From an uncultured Mucilaginibacter sp. (GTDB lineage: Bacteria; Bacteroidota; Bacteroidia; Sphingobacteriales; Sphingobacteriaceae), in contig NZ_CAJYGQ010000006.1 of NCBI RefSeq assembly GCF_913773635.1, positions 186,001 to 250,000 on the forward strand: a stretch of DNA of 64,000 bases, in the 5' to 3' direction. The translations under genes and the position numbers were made by a program. Shown piece by piece: positions 10,756-19,039 of the stretch. How positions within the stretch are numbered: the first letter of the stretch is position 1; every line of letters starts with the position of its first letter. The notes below the pieces were generated by a model. It was not told the origin of the DNA, ran no database searches, and worked only from the letters and a program-made list of their open reading frames with translations.

Positions 10756-11574
10756 GTGCCTTTGAAAAAGTTGACTATTAAATTGAGGTGGCATTTTATG
10801 TTAATAATACTTATAATGTCATCTTGTTCTTCAATTAAAAACGTTAAATACTTCAGTAATATTCCTGACACGCAAACTATTAGTGGTCTAGCAAATGTAG
10901 AATTTGTAAATCCTAAGATTTTACCTGATGATATTCTTTTTATAAATATTCAAACTGTTGATCCGAACGCTACCCAAGTTCTTTCTATGGGTAACGTACA
11001 AAATGCAGCAATTGGCGCAACTTCAACTGGCAGCACTGGCGGTCAAACGGTTGCTGGTTATCATGTAGACCATAGCGGTTATGTTGAATTACCGGTACTT
11101 GGTAAGTTAAAAGTGAGCGGCCTGACCACCGAACAAGCCCGTGAAATAATTAGGGTGAAGGCTGCGAAATTATATAAAGATCCAACAGTGAATTTGAAGT
11201 ATGCTAATTTCAAAATTACTGTTTTAGGTGAAGTTGCTAAGCCTGGTACTTACGTGGTATCTAATGAAAAAGTCAACATATTAGATGCATTGGGCTTGGC
11301 TGGAGACCTGACAATTTATGGCAAGCGGGAAAACATTGTTTTGATTAGGCAAGAGGAAGACGGGAGTCGAAAACTAATCAAATTAGATATTACAAATAGT
11401 GAAATCTTAAATTCACCATATTATTATCTCCGCCAGAACGATTACTTATATATTGAGCCAAGTAAATCCAAAGCTGCATCATCCGATGCCATACAAAATC
11501 GTAATATTTCAATTATTTCTGCTATTGGTGCATCTTTAATATCAGTTATTGCAATTCTAGTTAGCACCAATTAA
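10756..11574 (+). CDS. wza: Wza-like polysaccharide export lipoprotein
   Basis: This outer-membrane polysaccharide export protein belongs to the Poly_export/SLBB family and should form the exit channel for the capsule or exopolysaccharide. From a GTG at 10756 the protein is 272 residues, with a basic N-terminal stretch, a hydrophobic run and lipobox-like IMSSC. ATG 10798 or TTG 10762 are also possible starts; ATG 10720 lies upstream of the predicted transcript start. The export domain contains GYHVDHSGYVELPVLGKLKVSG, given here only as its conserved centre (DHSGYVELPVLG). The SLBB-like part has VLGEVAKPGTY and NILDALGLAGDLT. A C-terminal hydrophobic segment (IISAIGASLISVIAILV) may cross the outer membrane. 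It is followed after 12 bases by the Wzc-like kinase. Confidence 0.87.
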   Translation: MPLKKLTIKLRWHFMLIILIMSSCSSIKNVKYFSNIPDTQTISGLANVEFVNPKILPDDILFINIQTVDPNATQVLSMGNVQNAAIGATSTGSTGGQTVAGYHVDHSGYVELPVLGKLKVSGLTTEQAREIIRVKAAKLYKDPTVNLKYANFKITVLGEVAKPGTYVVSNEKVNILDALGLAGDLTIYGKRENIVLIRQEEDGSRKLIKLDITNSEILNSPYYYLRQNDYLYIEPSKSKAASSDAIQNRNISIISAIGASLISVIAILVSTN

Positions 11575-11586
11575 GAACCTTCTATC

Positions 11587-13959
11587 ATGTCTGAAAATTT
11601 ACTTAGTACTAAAAATAACACAACTCATACAGATGGTGATGACATCATAGACGTAAAAAAGATAGTAAACAAAGTAGTACATCAATGGCCGCTTTATTTA
11701 GCTTCTATTTTATTATGTACTGCATTGGCGGTTGTGTACGCTTATTTTTCAAATCCTACATGGCGTATTACAAGTAAAATTTTAGTTAAGGACGAAAAAG
11801 GGACTTCTCCAAGAGCTTTAAGTGGTTCAATCAGTAGCGAGTTTAGTTCAATCTTTAACGCTGGCAGTACTGCGGACAATGAGATTCAAGTTTTAAAATC
11901 TCGAACCATTATGCAAAAAAGTGTTCAGGCAATGCAATTGAATGTCAGAACATATGTCAAAACTGGTTTAAAGTGGAAAGAAATTTTTAAACAAATACCC
12001 TTCGTACTTAACCTCGACTACAAAGTAGATACAATAGCCAAGCGTGAGTACTTAATAGAGTTTATAAATGACGAAAGTTATAAAATTTCAAATAACAGTG
12101 AAGATATTAGCATTACTGCAAATTTTAAAAACCCTGTTCAGCTAGGTCAATATAATCTGAGTTTGACGTATATAGCTGGAATTAAATATTCAAAAAATTA
12201 CAAGATTGTAATAGAGGATATAGATGCCACAATTGCAAACTTTTCTCAAAATTTCACTGTAAGTTTAGCTGACAAACAAGCTTCAGCAATAGATCTTTCG
12301 CTGAATTATCAACAACCTGAAAAGGGAGAGGCTATCCTCAACAAAATAATGCAATTGTATTTATCAACTAATTTGCAGAATGAAATGCAAATTGCCGATA
12401 GCACAATGGCATTCATTAATACAAGAATAAATTTAGTGTCTAAAGAGCTAAATGATATAGAACAACACTTCGAACAGTATAAAACTCGGAATAATCTGGC
12501 CAACATCAATGAACAGTCAAAAGCCTTGGTTACAAGCGCTAGCGGCTACTATGACAAACTTACACAACAAGATATCCAACTCTCAATTATACAAGATTTG
12601 GAAAGGTATCTTAATAATTCGCAAAACAAAAAAGTCATACCCAGTTCATTAATTAACCCGGCTGATCAGTCATTCGGACAGGCCATTAATTCTTATAATG
12701 AATTATTGTTAACCAGAGATAAAGCGAGTCTATCTTACACAGAAGATAATCCTATAATACAAAATATAGATAAACAAATAAATAATGCCAGAGTTAATTT
12801 AATTCAAAATCTTGAAACCTACAAAAAGAGTTTACAAGTAGGAAAGTCTCAATTAGAAAAACAAAACGTTGAGTTTGCAGACGAATTACGAAAAATGCCT
12901 AATAAAGAGCGTAACTACCTTGATTTTGCTCGTCAACAAAACTTAAAACAGGAACTGTATTTATTTCTTTTGCAAAAGCGAGAAGAGACAGCCATCTCAA
13001 GAAACTCTACAATATCAAATTCGCGAATTTTAGATCCGGCTAAAAGTGATTTTTTACCTGAGAAGCCAAAAAAGTCTGTTTTATATATAATTGGTTTTGT
13101 TTTAGGTATAGTATTGCCATCTGCTTACATTTTTGTTAAAGAATTATTTAACGTGCGAATCACTTCCCGATCAGATATTGATGCAGTTACAAAAATTCCA
13201 ATACTCGGTGAAATTGGACACAATAGCGACAAACAGAGTTTAGTTGCAGGTACAAATTCCAGATCAGTAATTTCTGAGCAGTTCAGAAGTTTAAGAACAA
13301 ATCTTCAATTTGTTTTGGATTCTTCGAAGTCTAACGTATTGCTTTTTACATCAAGCATGAGTGGTGAAGGCAAATCATTTTTGTCCTTAAATATTGGTAG
13401 TGCACTAGCTCTAACAGGTAAGAAAGTTGTTTTTTTGGAAATGGATTTAAGAAAGCCCAAGTTATCAGCTAGTGTAGGGCTTGCAAACGATAATGGATTT
13501 ACAAATTACGCTATATCAGATGATCCAAATTATGATATAAAAAAGCTGCTAAAACCATTAAGTTTTAACCCAAATTGTTATTTGGTTTCATCCGGACCAA
13601 TTCCTCCGAATCCTGCCGAGTTATTGTTAAGCGACAGGCTTACACAATTAATCGACTATTTAAAAGCTGAATTTGACTATATCATTATTGATTGTGCTCC
13701 TGTCGGATTAGTTACAGATGCCTTAATGTTTGAAAAATTTGCCAACCTTACTTTTTATGTTGCGCGTCAAGGCTTTACTTACAAGGCGCAGTTAGAGATT
13801 GCCAACGACTTGATAAATACTAACAAAATAAAAAACCTGTATTTAATTATTAATGATATTAAGGCACATAAGGCTGGATATACAACTTATAAGCAGGCTT
13901 ATGGCTACAGCGTAGAAGAAGATAACAGCCGATGGAATAGATGGAAGTTTTGGAAGTAA
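11587..13959 (+). CDS. wzc: Wzc-like polysaccharide co-polymerase / tyrosine kinase
   Basis: This inner-membrane chain-length regulator is fused to a BY-kinase. The Wzz domain lies near residues 20-110 with the first membrane helix (YLASILLCTALAVVYAYF). A long periplasmic coiled-coil region follows to about residue 490, then a second helix (VLYIIGFVLGIVLPSAYIF). The cytoplasmic kinase has Walker A SSMSGEGKSF, Walker A' FLEMDLRKPK and Walker B YIIIDCAP. A C-terminal tyrosine cluster (GYTTYKQAYGYS) is the likely autophosphorylation site. No cognate low-molecular-weight phosphatase (Wzb) is present in the window. It pairs with the Wza-like channel to span the envelope. Confidence 0.93.
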   Translation: MSENLLSTKNNTTHTDGDDIIDVKKIVNKVVHQWPLYLASILLCTALAVVYAYFSNPTWRITSKILVKDEKGTSPRALSGSISSEFSSIFNAGSTADNEIQVLKSRTIMQKSVQAMQLNVRTYVKTGLKWKEIFKQIPFVLNLDYKVDTIAKREYLIEFINDESYKISNNSEDISITANFKNPVQLGQYNLSLTYIAGIKYSKNYKIVIEDIDATIANFSQNFTVSLADKQASAIDLSLNYQQPEKGEAILNKIMQLYLSTNLQNEMQIADSTMAFINTRINLVSKELNDIEQHFEQYKTRNNLANINEQSKALVTSASGYYDKLTQQDIQLSIIQDLERYLNNSQNKKVIPSSLINPADQSFGQAINSYNELLLTRDKASLSYTEDNPIIQNIDKQINNARVNLIQNLETYKKSLQVGKSQLEKQNVEFADELRKMPNKERNYLDFARQQNLKQELYLFLLQKREETAISRNSTISNSRILDPAKSDFLPEKPKKSVLYIIGFVLGIVLPSAYIFVKELFNVRITSRSDIDAVTKIPILGEIGHNSDKQSLVAGTNSRSVISEQFRSLRTNLQFVLDSSKSNVLLFTSSMSGEGKSFLSLNIGSALALTGKKVVFLEMDLRKPKLSASVGLANDNGFTNYAISDDPNYDIKKLLKPLSFNPNCYLVSSGPIPPNPAELLLSDRLTQLIDYLKAEFDYIIIDCAPVGLVTDALMFEKFANLTFYVARQGFTYKAQLEIANDLINTNKIKNLYLIINDIKAHKAGYTTYKQAYGYSVEEDNSRWNRWKFWK

Positions 13960-14000
13960 CATTTAATTGATGTATTAAACATTTTAAAAGTTGCATTTTT

Positions 14001-15044
14001 ATGAGAACTTACACGTTAAAAGTTATTGGACTTAAGCAAGAAACTGTTGATACACTCACTGTTGTATTTAAACAACCCGGTCTAAAAAAAATAAAATATA
14101 AAGCCGGACAATATTTAACGCTGATTATCAAAGTAAATAACAGACGATATATTCGTCCATACTCTTTCTCATCAGCGCCCGGTGTAGAAAAGGATTTGGA
14201 AATTACTGTTAAACGCGTTCAGGGCGGGGTGGTATCTAATCATATTTTAGATAAAGTACAAATCGGGGATATAATTGAAGTTATTGAACCAATGGGCAAG
14301 TTTGTATTGCCAGAGGAGTTTTCAATTCTTCGTCCTCATATTGTATTGTGGGGAGCTGGAAGCGGTATTACACCTTTAATATCAATAGCTAAATACGCAT
14401 TACATGCTTTTGGCACTTATAAGGTTACTTTAGTATATGGAAATCGCAATTCAGAATCAGTGATATTTGCCGATAAACTTGCGGAGTTATCAAGGCTATT
14501 TCCGGATAGATTAAAAATTTGGAATTTTCACACACAGCTTATTGTTGAAGATAGTAATCCTTATGTAGTTCAAGGACGAATTAACCCTCAGATAGTGCTT
14601 GATATGATGAATAATCATGAGGTCTTAACCGATGCATTCCACTACATATGCGGCCCGATAGGTTTGAAACAATCTGTAAAGACAGAGTTAAGCAAGTTTA
14701 ATATTGATGAACGGTTGATTCATTCTGAAGACTTTGAACTACAAATTGATCCCGAACAACTAAGCGAAGTTCGAACGCAAAAGGTCATTATAGAAAAAGA
14801 TGGAATTCAAAATCTGATAGAAGTTGTAAAAGGAAAAAGTTTATTAGAGGCTGGACTAGACAGTTCGTTAGACTTACCCTATTCATGCCAAACCGGTAGT
14901 TGTTTTATTTGTAAAGGAAGACTAAAGGGAGGCAAAGTAAAAACGATATCTTCTGATGAGGGTATTGCAGACTTAAATGAAGATGAATTACTTTTATGCT
15001 GCAGTTTTCCAGTAAGTGATGACGTATATATAATTTCACAATAA
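14001..15044 (+). CDS. ddhD: CDP-6-deoxy-delta-3,4-glucoseen reductase (E3)
   Basis: This NAD(P)H:[2Fe-2S] flavoreductase should feed electrons to the DdhC dehydrase in CDP-3,6-dideoxyhexose synthesis. Domain order: FAD-binding barrel with RPYSFSSAPG (about 51-60), NAD-binding domain with LWGAGSGITPLIS (about 116-128), and a C-terminal plant-type ferredoxin domain with CQTGSCFIC and a later Cys in LLLCCSF. The domain order (reductase first, ferredoxin last) differs from E. coli-type AscD proteins, in which ferredoxin is N-terminal. Fold alone would also fit an oxygenase reductase. The assignment rests on its place directly before ddhA-ddhB-SDR-ddhC. Confidence 0.82.
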   Translation: MRTYTLKVIGLKQETVDTLTVVFKQPGLKKIKYKAGQYLTLIIKVNNRRYIRPYSFSSAPGVEKDLEITVKRVQGGVVSNHILDKVQIGDIIEVIEPMGKFVLPEEFSILRPHIVLWGAGSGITPLISIAKYALHAFGTYKVTLVYGNRNSESVIFADKLAELSRLFPDRLKIWNFHTQLIVEDSNPYVVQGRINPQIVLDMMNNHEVLTDAFHYICGPIGLKQSVKTELSKFNIDERLIHSEDFELQIDPEQLSEVRTQKVIIEKDGIQNLIEVVKGKSLLEAGLDSSLDLPYSCQTGSCFICKGRLKGGKVKTISSDEGIADLNEDELLLCCSFPVSDDVYIISQ

Positions 15045-15053
15045 TATAATTAA

Positions 15054-15824
15054 ATGAAAGTTGTGCTTTTAGCCGGCGGTTTAGGTACCCGCCTTTCTGA
15101 AGAAACTGTTACTAGGCCTAAACCAATGGTGGAAATCGGGGGTATGCCGATACTTTGGCACATTATGAAAATTTATTCTTCTTATGGATATAATGATTTT
15201 GTAGTATGCTTAGGTTATAAAGGATATGTGGTAAAAGAATACTTTGCAAATTATTTTTTACACAAATCTGATGTCACTATAGATTTAAGTGATAATTCAA
15301 TAAAAGTACATGATTCACAGGCAGAACCATGGCGTATAACGTTAGTTGATACAGGAAACGAATCGATGACTGGTGGTCGTATAAAAAGAATTCAATCTCA
15401 TATCGGTAATGAAACTTTTATGCTTACCTATGGTGATGGTGTAAGCAATGTTAATGTTGAGCAACTTGTGGAGTTCCATAAACGTAACGGCAAAATGTGT
15501 ACAGTTACCTCAGTACAGCCATCTGGTCGTTTTGGGGCATTAAACATAACCAATAATTTCACTGTAGAATCATTCATGGAAAAGCCTAAAGGTGATGGTG
15601 CTTGGATTAATGGAGGTTTTTTTGTCTGCGAACCACAAGTGTTCGATTTTATAGAAGGGGATGCCACAATATGGGAGCGTGAACCAATGGAAAAAATAGC
15701 TGCAATTGGTGAAATGGGTGCTTATAAACACGACGGTTATTGGAAACCAATGGATACGCTAAGAGACAAACACGAACTTGAACAAGATTGGTTAGCCAAC
15801 AAAGCACAATGGAAAGTTTGGTAA
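15054..15824 (+). CDS. ddhA: Glucose-1-phosphate cytidylyltransferase
   Basis: The product makes CDP-glucose from glucose 1-phosphate and CTP, the first step of the CDP-dideoxyhexose pathway (DdhA/RfbF). The signature LAGGLGTRLSEETVTRPKPM covers residues 5-24; the SEET insertion in place of the usual short loop marks the cytidylyltransferase branch. The EKPKGDGAWINGGFFV and YWKPMDTLRDK segments are typical. The 256-residue length is normal. It starts 9 bases after ddhD and ends one base before ddhB, so the three genes are tightly linked. Confidence 0.95.
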   Translation: MKVVLLAGGLGTRLSEETVTRPKPMVEIGGMPILWHIMKIYSSYGYNDFVVCLGYKGYVVKEYFANYFLHKSDVTIDLSDNSIKVHDSQAEPWRITLVDTGNESMTGGRIKRIQSHIGNETFMLTYGDGVSNVNVEQLVEFHKRNGKMCTVTSVQPSGRFGALNITNNFTVESFMEKPKGDGAWINGGFFVCEPQVFDFIEGDATIWEREPMEKIAAIGEMGAYKHDGYWKPMDTLRDKHELEQDWLANKAQWKVW

Positions 15825-15825
15825 T

Positions 15826-16914
15826 ATGAGCTTTAGAAATATTTATAAAGGCAAAAAGGTATTAGTTACTGGAGATACTGGATTTAAAGGTTCTTGGCTG
15901 TCAATATGGCTCCAAGAATTAGGAGCGGATGTTTATGGCTATGCATTAGACCCTGTTTCAGCAGATGATAATTTTGTTACATCAAATCTCGCAAATTATA
16001 TAAAACATGAAACCGGTGACATTAGAAATCTGGCAAATTTGGTAACGTTTTTTGAAGATGTTCAACCAGATATTGCGTTTCATTTAGCGGCACAGCCATT
16101 GGTGTTATTATCATATTCTGATCCGGTAAATACTTTTGAGTCGAATTTAATGGGTGTTGTGAATTTTTTTGAAGCAGTTAGAAAAACAGCGTCAGTAAAA
16201 GTTGCAGTTAATGTTACCAGTGATAAATGTTATGACAATAAAGAGTGGGTATGGGGATATCGTGAAAATGACCCAATGGGAGGTAAAGACCCATACAGTG
16301 CCTCTAAAGGTTGTGCAGAGCTAATTACAAATTCATACATATCATCTTTTTTCAATACAGACAGTAGTTGTTCTGTTGCATCAGCAAGGGCTGGTAATGT
16401 AATTGGAGGAGGTGACTGGGCTGCTGACCGTATAATACCTGACTACTTTAGATCTGTTAAAGCTGGTCATAAACTCATGGTAAGAAACCCATATGCAACG
16501 CGGCCGTGGCAACATGTACTGGAGCCCTTGAGCGGGTATTTGAGTTTAGCATCAAAGTTATTCATGGAAGGGAAAAAATATGTTGGGGGCTGGAATTTTG
16601 GGCCGGAAGACACAGCAAATTATTCAGTAAAAGATCTCATAGATTCAATACTTACTGAATTTCCTGAAGGAGGTTATTATACTCCACAAGATTTGCAACG
16701 TCCGCACGAGGCTAATTTTCTTAAATTAGATATTTCAAAAGCAGTTAATCAATTGCACTGGCGCCCTGTATTAACTTTTCAAGAAACTGTAAAGTTCACT
16801 GTTGACGGTTATAAAGCTGATTTAAATAATAGTGATATTCTTCAGAACCGTAAAAGTCAAATAAGGCAGTATACTGAATACGCTATAACCAGAAACATTG
16901 AATGGGCAATATAA
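15826..16914 (+). CDS. ddhB: CDP-glucose 4,6-dehydratase
   Basis: This extended SDR enzyme converts CDP-glucose to CDP-4-keto-6-deoxyglucose using bound NAD. The Rossmann motif is TGDTGFKGSW (residues 16-25), where the Lys/Ser-Trp ending is characteristic of the CDP enzyme. HLAAQPLV follows, and the catalytic YxxxK is YSASK after GGKDPYSASKG. ENDPMGGKDPYSASK and RPWQHVLEPLSGY are diagnostic of RfbG/DdhB. The 362-residue length is as expected. Its end overlaps the next start by 13 bases, which suggests translational coupling. Confidence 0.95.
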   Translation: MSFRNIYKGKKVLVTGDTGFKGSWLSIWLQELGADVYGYALDPVSADDNFVTSNLANYIKHETGDIRNLANLVTFFEDVQPDIAFHLAAQPLVLLSYSDPVNTFESNLMGVVNFFEAVRKTASVKVAVNVTSDKCYDNKEWVWGYRENDPMGGKDPYSASKGCAELITNSYISSFFNTDSSCSVASARAGNVIGGGDWAADRIIPDYFRSVKAGHKLMVRNPYATRPWQHVLEPLSGYLSLASKLFMEGKKYVGGWNFGPEDTANYSVKDLIDSILTEFPEGGYYTPQDLQRPHEANFLKLDISKAVNQLHWRPVLTFQETVKFTVDGYKADLNNSDILQNRKSQIRQYTEYAITRNIEWAI

Positions 16915-17804
16915 ACAGCATATTGTTAACGGGTGCTACGGGCTTTGTAGGTAGCCATATTTTGAGAAAATTAGTTAAGCTTAATTTTAAGGTTTCAATA
17001 GTTATAAGGCATTCTTCATCATTATGGCGTATTGAAGATTTGAAAAATGATGTATCCGTTTATTATACCGACGAGGTTAGCGACTTATTTCAGAAAAATA
17101 GAATAGGTGCCATAATACATACTGCTACAGAATATGGAAAAAATGCCTCATATCATGATATAATTAAAAGTAACGTGCTCTTCCCTCTAGATTTGCTTGA
17201 AACAGGTTTGAAGCATGGGCTTAAAGCGTTTGTTAATACAGACACTTTCTTTTCTAAAACTGATGATTATTTATATCTGAACAGATATAGTAAATCAAAA
17301 AAGATTTTTAAAGATATTTTAAAAAACTTTACGGGAGAAACTCGCATTATAAATATGCAATTGGAGCATGTATTTGGGGAGAATGATGCGGAGGATAAAT
17401 TTATTCCCTATATTATAAATCGATTACTGAGCAATGATGAAAGAATTGACCTAACCGTAGGTACCCAAGAAAGAGATTTTATATATGTTGCTGATGTAGT
17501 AGACGCTTATATAAGTATAATTAATAACATCAGCATTTTTGATGATTTTGAAGACTTCGAAATTGGTACTAGCCAATCATTAAGTTTAAGAGGGCTTGTA
17601 GAAAAAATTCACCATTTAACAAAATCGAAAGCTATTTTAAATTTTGGTGCAATCCCTATTCGATCGGGAGAAATCAAGCAATCAATAGCTAACAACAAAT
17701 TATTTTTTAAAACCGGCTGGAAATCTGCAATAGATACACAAACAGCTATTATAAATGTGATTGAAGCATATCAACAAAAAAAAGATGCAGTTAAAAACCT
17801 TTAA
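16902..17804 (+). CDS. SDR 4-ketoreductase, CDP-abequose/paratose synthase-like
   Basis: This 300-residue extended SDR protein has [11 protein letters not shown] near the N terminus, HTATEYG in the middle and a catalytic YSKSK (in [10 protein letters not shown]). It lies between ddhB and ddhC in a CDP-dideoxyhexose cassette. That position makes it the likely last enzyme, reducing CDP-3,6-dideoxy-4-ketoglucose at C4. Stereochemistry decides the product: abequose (RfbJ type) or paratose (RfbS type). No tyvelose epimerase is seen. Sequence alone does not settle which sugar is made. It overlaps ddhB by 13 bases and the ddhC start by 20. Confidence 0.75.
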   Translation: MGNINSILLTGATGFVGSHILRKLVKLNFKVSIVIRHSSSLWRIEDLKNDVSVYYTDEVSDLFQKNRIGAIIHTATEYGKNASYHDIIKSNVLFPLDLLETGLKHGLKAFVNTDTFFSKTDDYLYLNRYSKSKKIFKDILKNFTGETRIINMQLEHVFGENDAEDKFIPYIINRLLSNDERIDLTVGTQERDFIYVADVVDAYISIINNISIFDDFEDFEIGTSQSLSLRGLVEKIHHLTKSKAILNFGAIPIRSGEIKQSIANNKLFFKTGWKSAIDTQTAIINVIEAYQQKKDAVKNL

Positions 17805-19035
17805 AAGATCTATACCTGGTAAAGAGTATATACCAGTAACTGGAAAAATAATAGAAGAAGATGATTTGCTTCTTTGTATGGAATCTGTAGCTGATGGCTG
17901 GTTAACAGCAGGAAGATTTGCAAACCAGTTTGAACTCAATTTTGCAAAATATTTTAATGCACCTAAATGTTTATTAGTCAATTCCGGTTCTTCAGCCAAT
18001 TTAGTTGCTTTTTACACGTTGACATCATCAAAATTAGGTAATAGAGCTATTAAGCCAGGTGACGAAGTTATCACCGTGGCAGCCGGATTTCCAACTACTG
18101 TTAATCCAATCATTCAATTTGGTGCGATTCCTGTGTTTGTTGATGTAGATATTGCTACTCATAACGTTCAGGCTGAAATGATAGAGGCTGCGGTATCAGA
18201 GCGAACTAAAGCTATTATGATAGCACATTCTTTAGGTAATCCATTCAACCTTGATGAAGTGATGCGCGTAGCTGAAAAATACAATTTGTGGGTTGTAGAA
18301 GATGATTGTGACTCTTTAGGAGCAACTTACAATGGCAAAAAAACAGGTACTTTTGGCGATATATCAACCTTTTCTTTTTATCCAGCACACCACATTACCA
18401 TGGGTGAGGGAGGCGCTGTGTTAATTAACAACCCAGAACTGTCTAAAATAGCAGAGAGTTTTCGTGACTGGGGCAGGGATTGTTATTGTGAACCAGGAAA
18501 AGATAATACTTGCGGATGCAGGTTTTCTCAACAGTTAGGATCATTACCTTATGGCTATGATCATAAGTACACTTATTCTCACATAGGTTTTAATTTAAAA
18601 GTTACGGATATGCAAGCTGCTATAGGCGTATCTCAATTTAATAAAATAGACCGTTTTGTAGAAAAGCGCCGTCAAAATTATAAAGCTTTATATGAAAGGA
18701 TGCAGCAATTTGAAGATATATTTATTTTGCCCGAAGCTACTCCAAACAGCAATCCCTCGTGGTTTGGTTTTTTGATGACCTTACGGGATGGGGATGCCGC
18801 CGACAGGCATATGCTAGTTCAGCATCTTGAACAGAATAAAATCGGTACACGTTTACTTTTTGCTGGAAACTTATTAAGACAGCCTGCTTATGTAGATGTC
18901 AAACATCGTATTGTTGGTGATCTTAGGAATACAGATATTATAATGAACCAATCCTTTTGGTTGGGTGTATGGCCAGGGTTGGATGAAGAGCACTATGACT
19001 ATATAGAAGATATAATAAAATCATATTTACAGTAG
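17785..19035 (+). CDS. ddhC: CDP-4-keto-6-deoxyglucose 3-dehydrase (E1)
   Basis: This PMP-dependent iron-sulfur dehydrase removes the C3 hydroxyl of CDP-4-keto-6-deoxyglucose, with electrons from DdhD. Two rare features prove the family. First, the aminotransferase Lys is replaced by His: [15 protein letters not shown]202 when counted from the ATG at 17785. Second, the [2Fe-2S] ligands are spaced C175-X57-C233-X-C235-X7-C243, exactly the E1 pattern. The cofactor region [10 protein letters not shown] is intact. The ATG at 17785 is preferred to the TTG at 17761, giving 416 residues and a 20-base overlap with the previous gene. It ends four bases before the flippase. Confidence 0.95.
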   Translation: MQLKTFKRSIPGKEYIPVTGKIIEEDDLLLCMESVADGWLTAGRFANQFELNFAKYFNAPKCLLVNSGSSANLVAFYTLTSSKLGNRAIKPGDEVITVAAGFPTTVNPIIQFGAIPVFVDVDIATHNVQAEMIEAAVSERTKAIMIAHSLGNPFNLDEVMRVAEKYNLWVVEDDCDSLGATYNGKKTGTFGDISTFSFYPAHHITMGEGGAVLINNPELSKIAESFRDWGRDCYCEPGKDNTCGCRFSQQLGSLPYGYDHKYTYSHIGFNLKVTDMQAAIGVSQFNKIDRFVEKRRQNYKALYERMQQFEDIFILPEATPNSNPSWFGFLMTLRDGDAADRHMLVQHLEQNKIGTRLLFAGNLLRQPAYVDVKHRIVGDLRNTDIIMNQSFWLGVWPGLDEEHYDYIEDIIKSYLQ

Positions 19036-19039
19036 CAAG

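Noticed and set aside
14001-15044. DdhD-like gene as a phenol hydroxylase or oxygenase reductase
   Set aside because: The fold permits it, but no oxygenase is nearby and the next four genes form a ddh cassette, which needs such a reductase. The domain-order difference is recorded as a finding.
17700-17999. A minus-strand frame of 99 codons across two genes
   Set aside because: It spans the SDR/ddhC overlap and has no family similarity; the forward genes are well supported.
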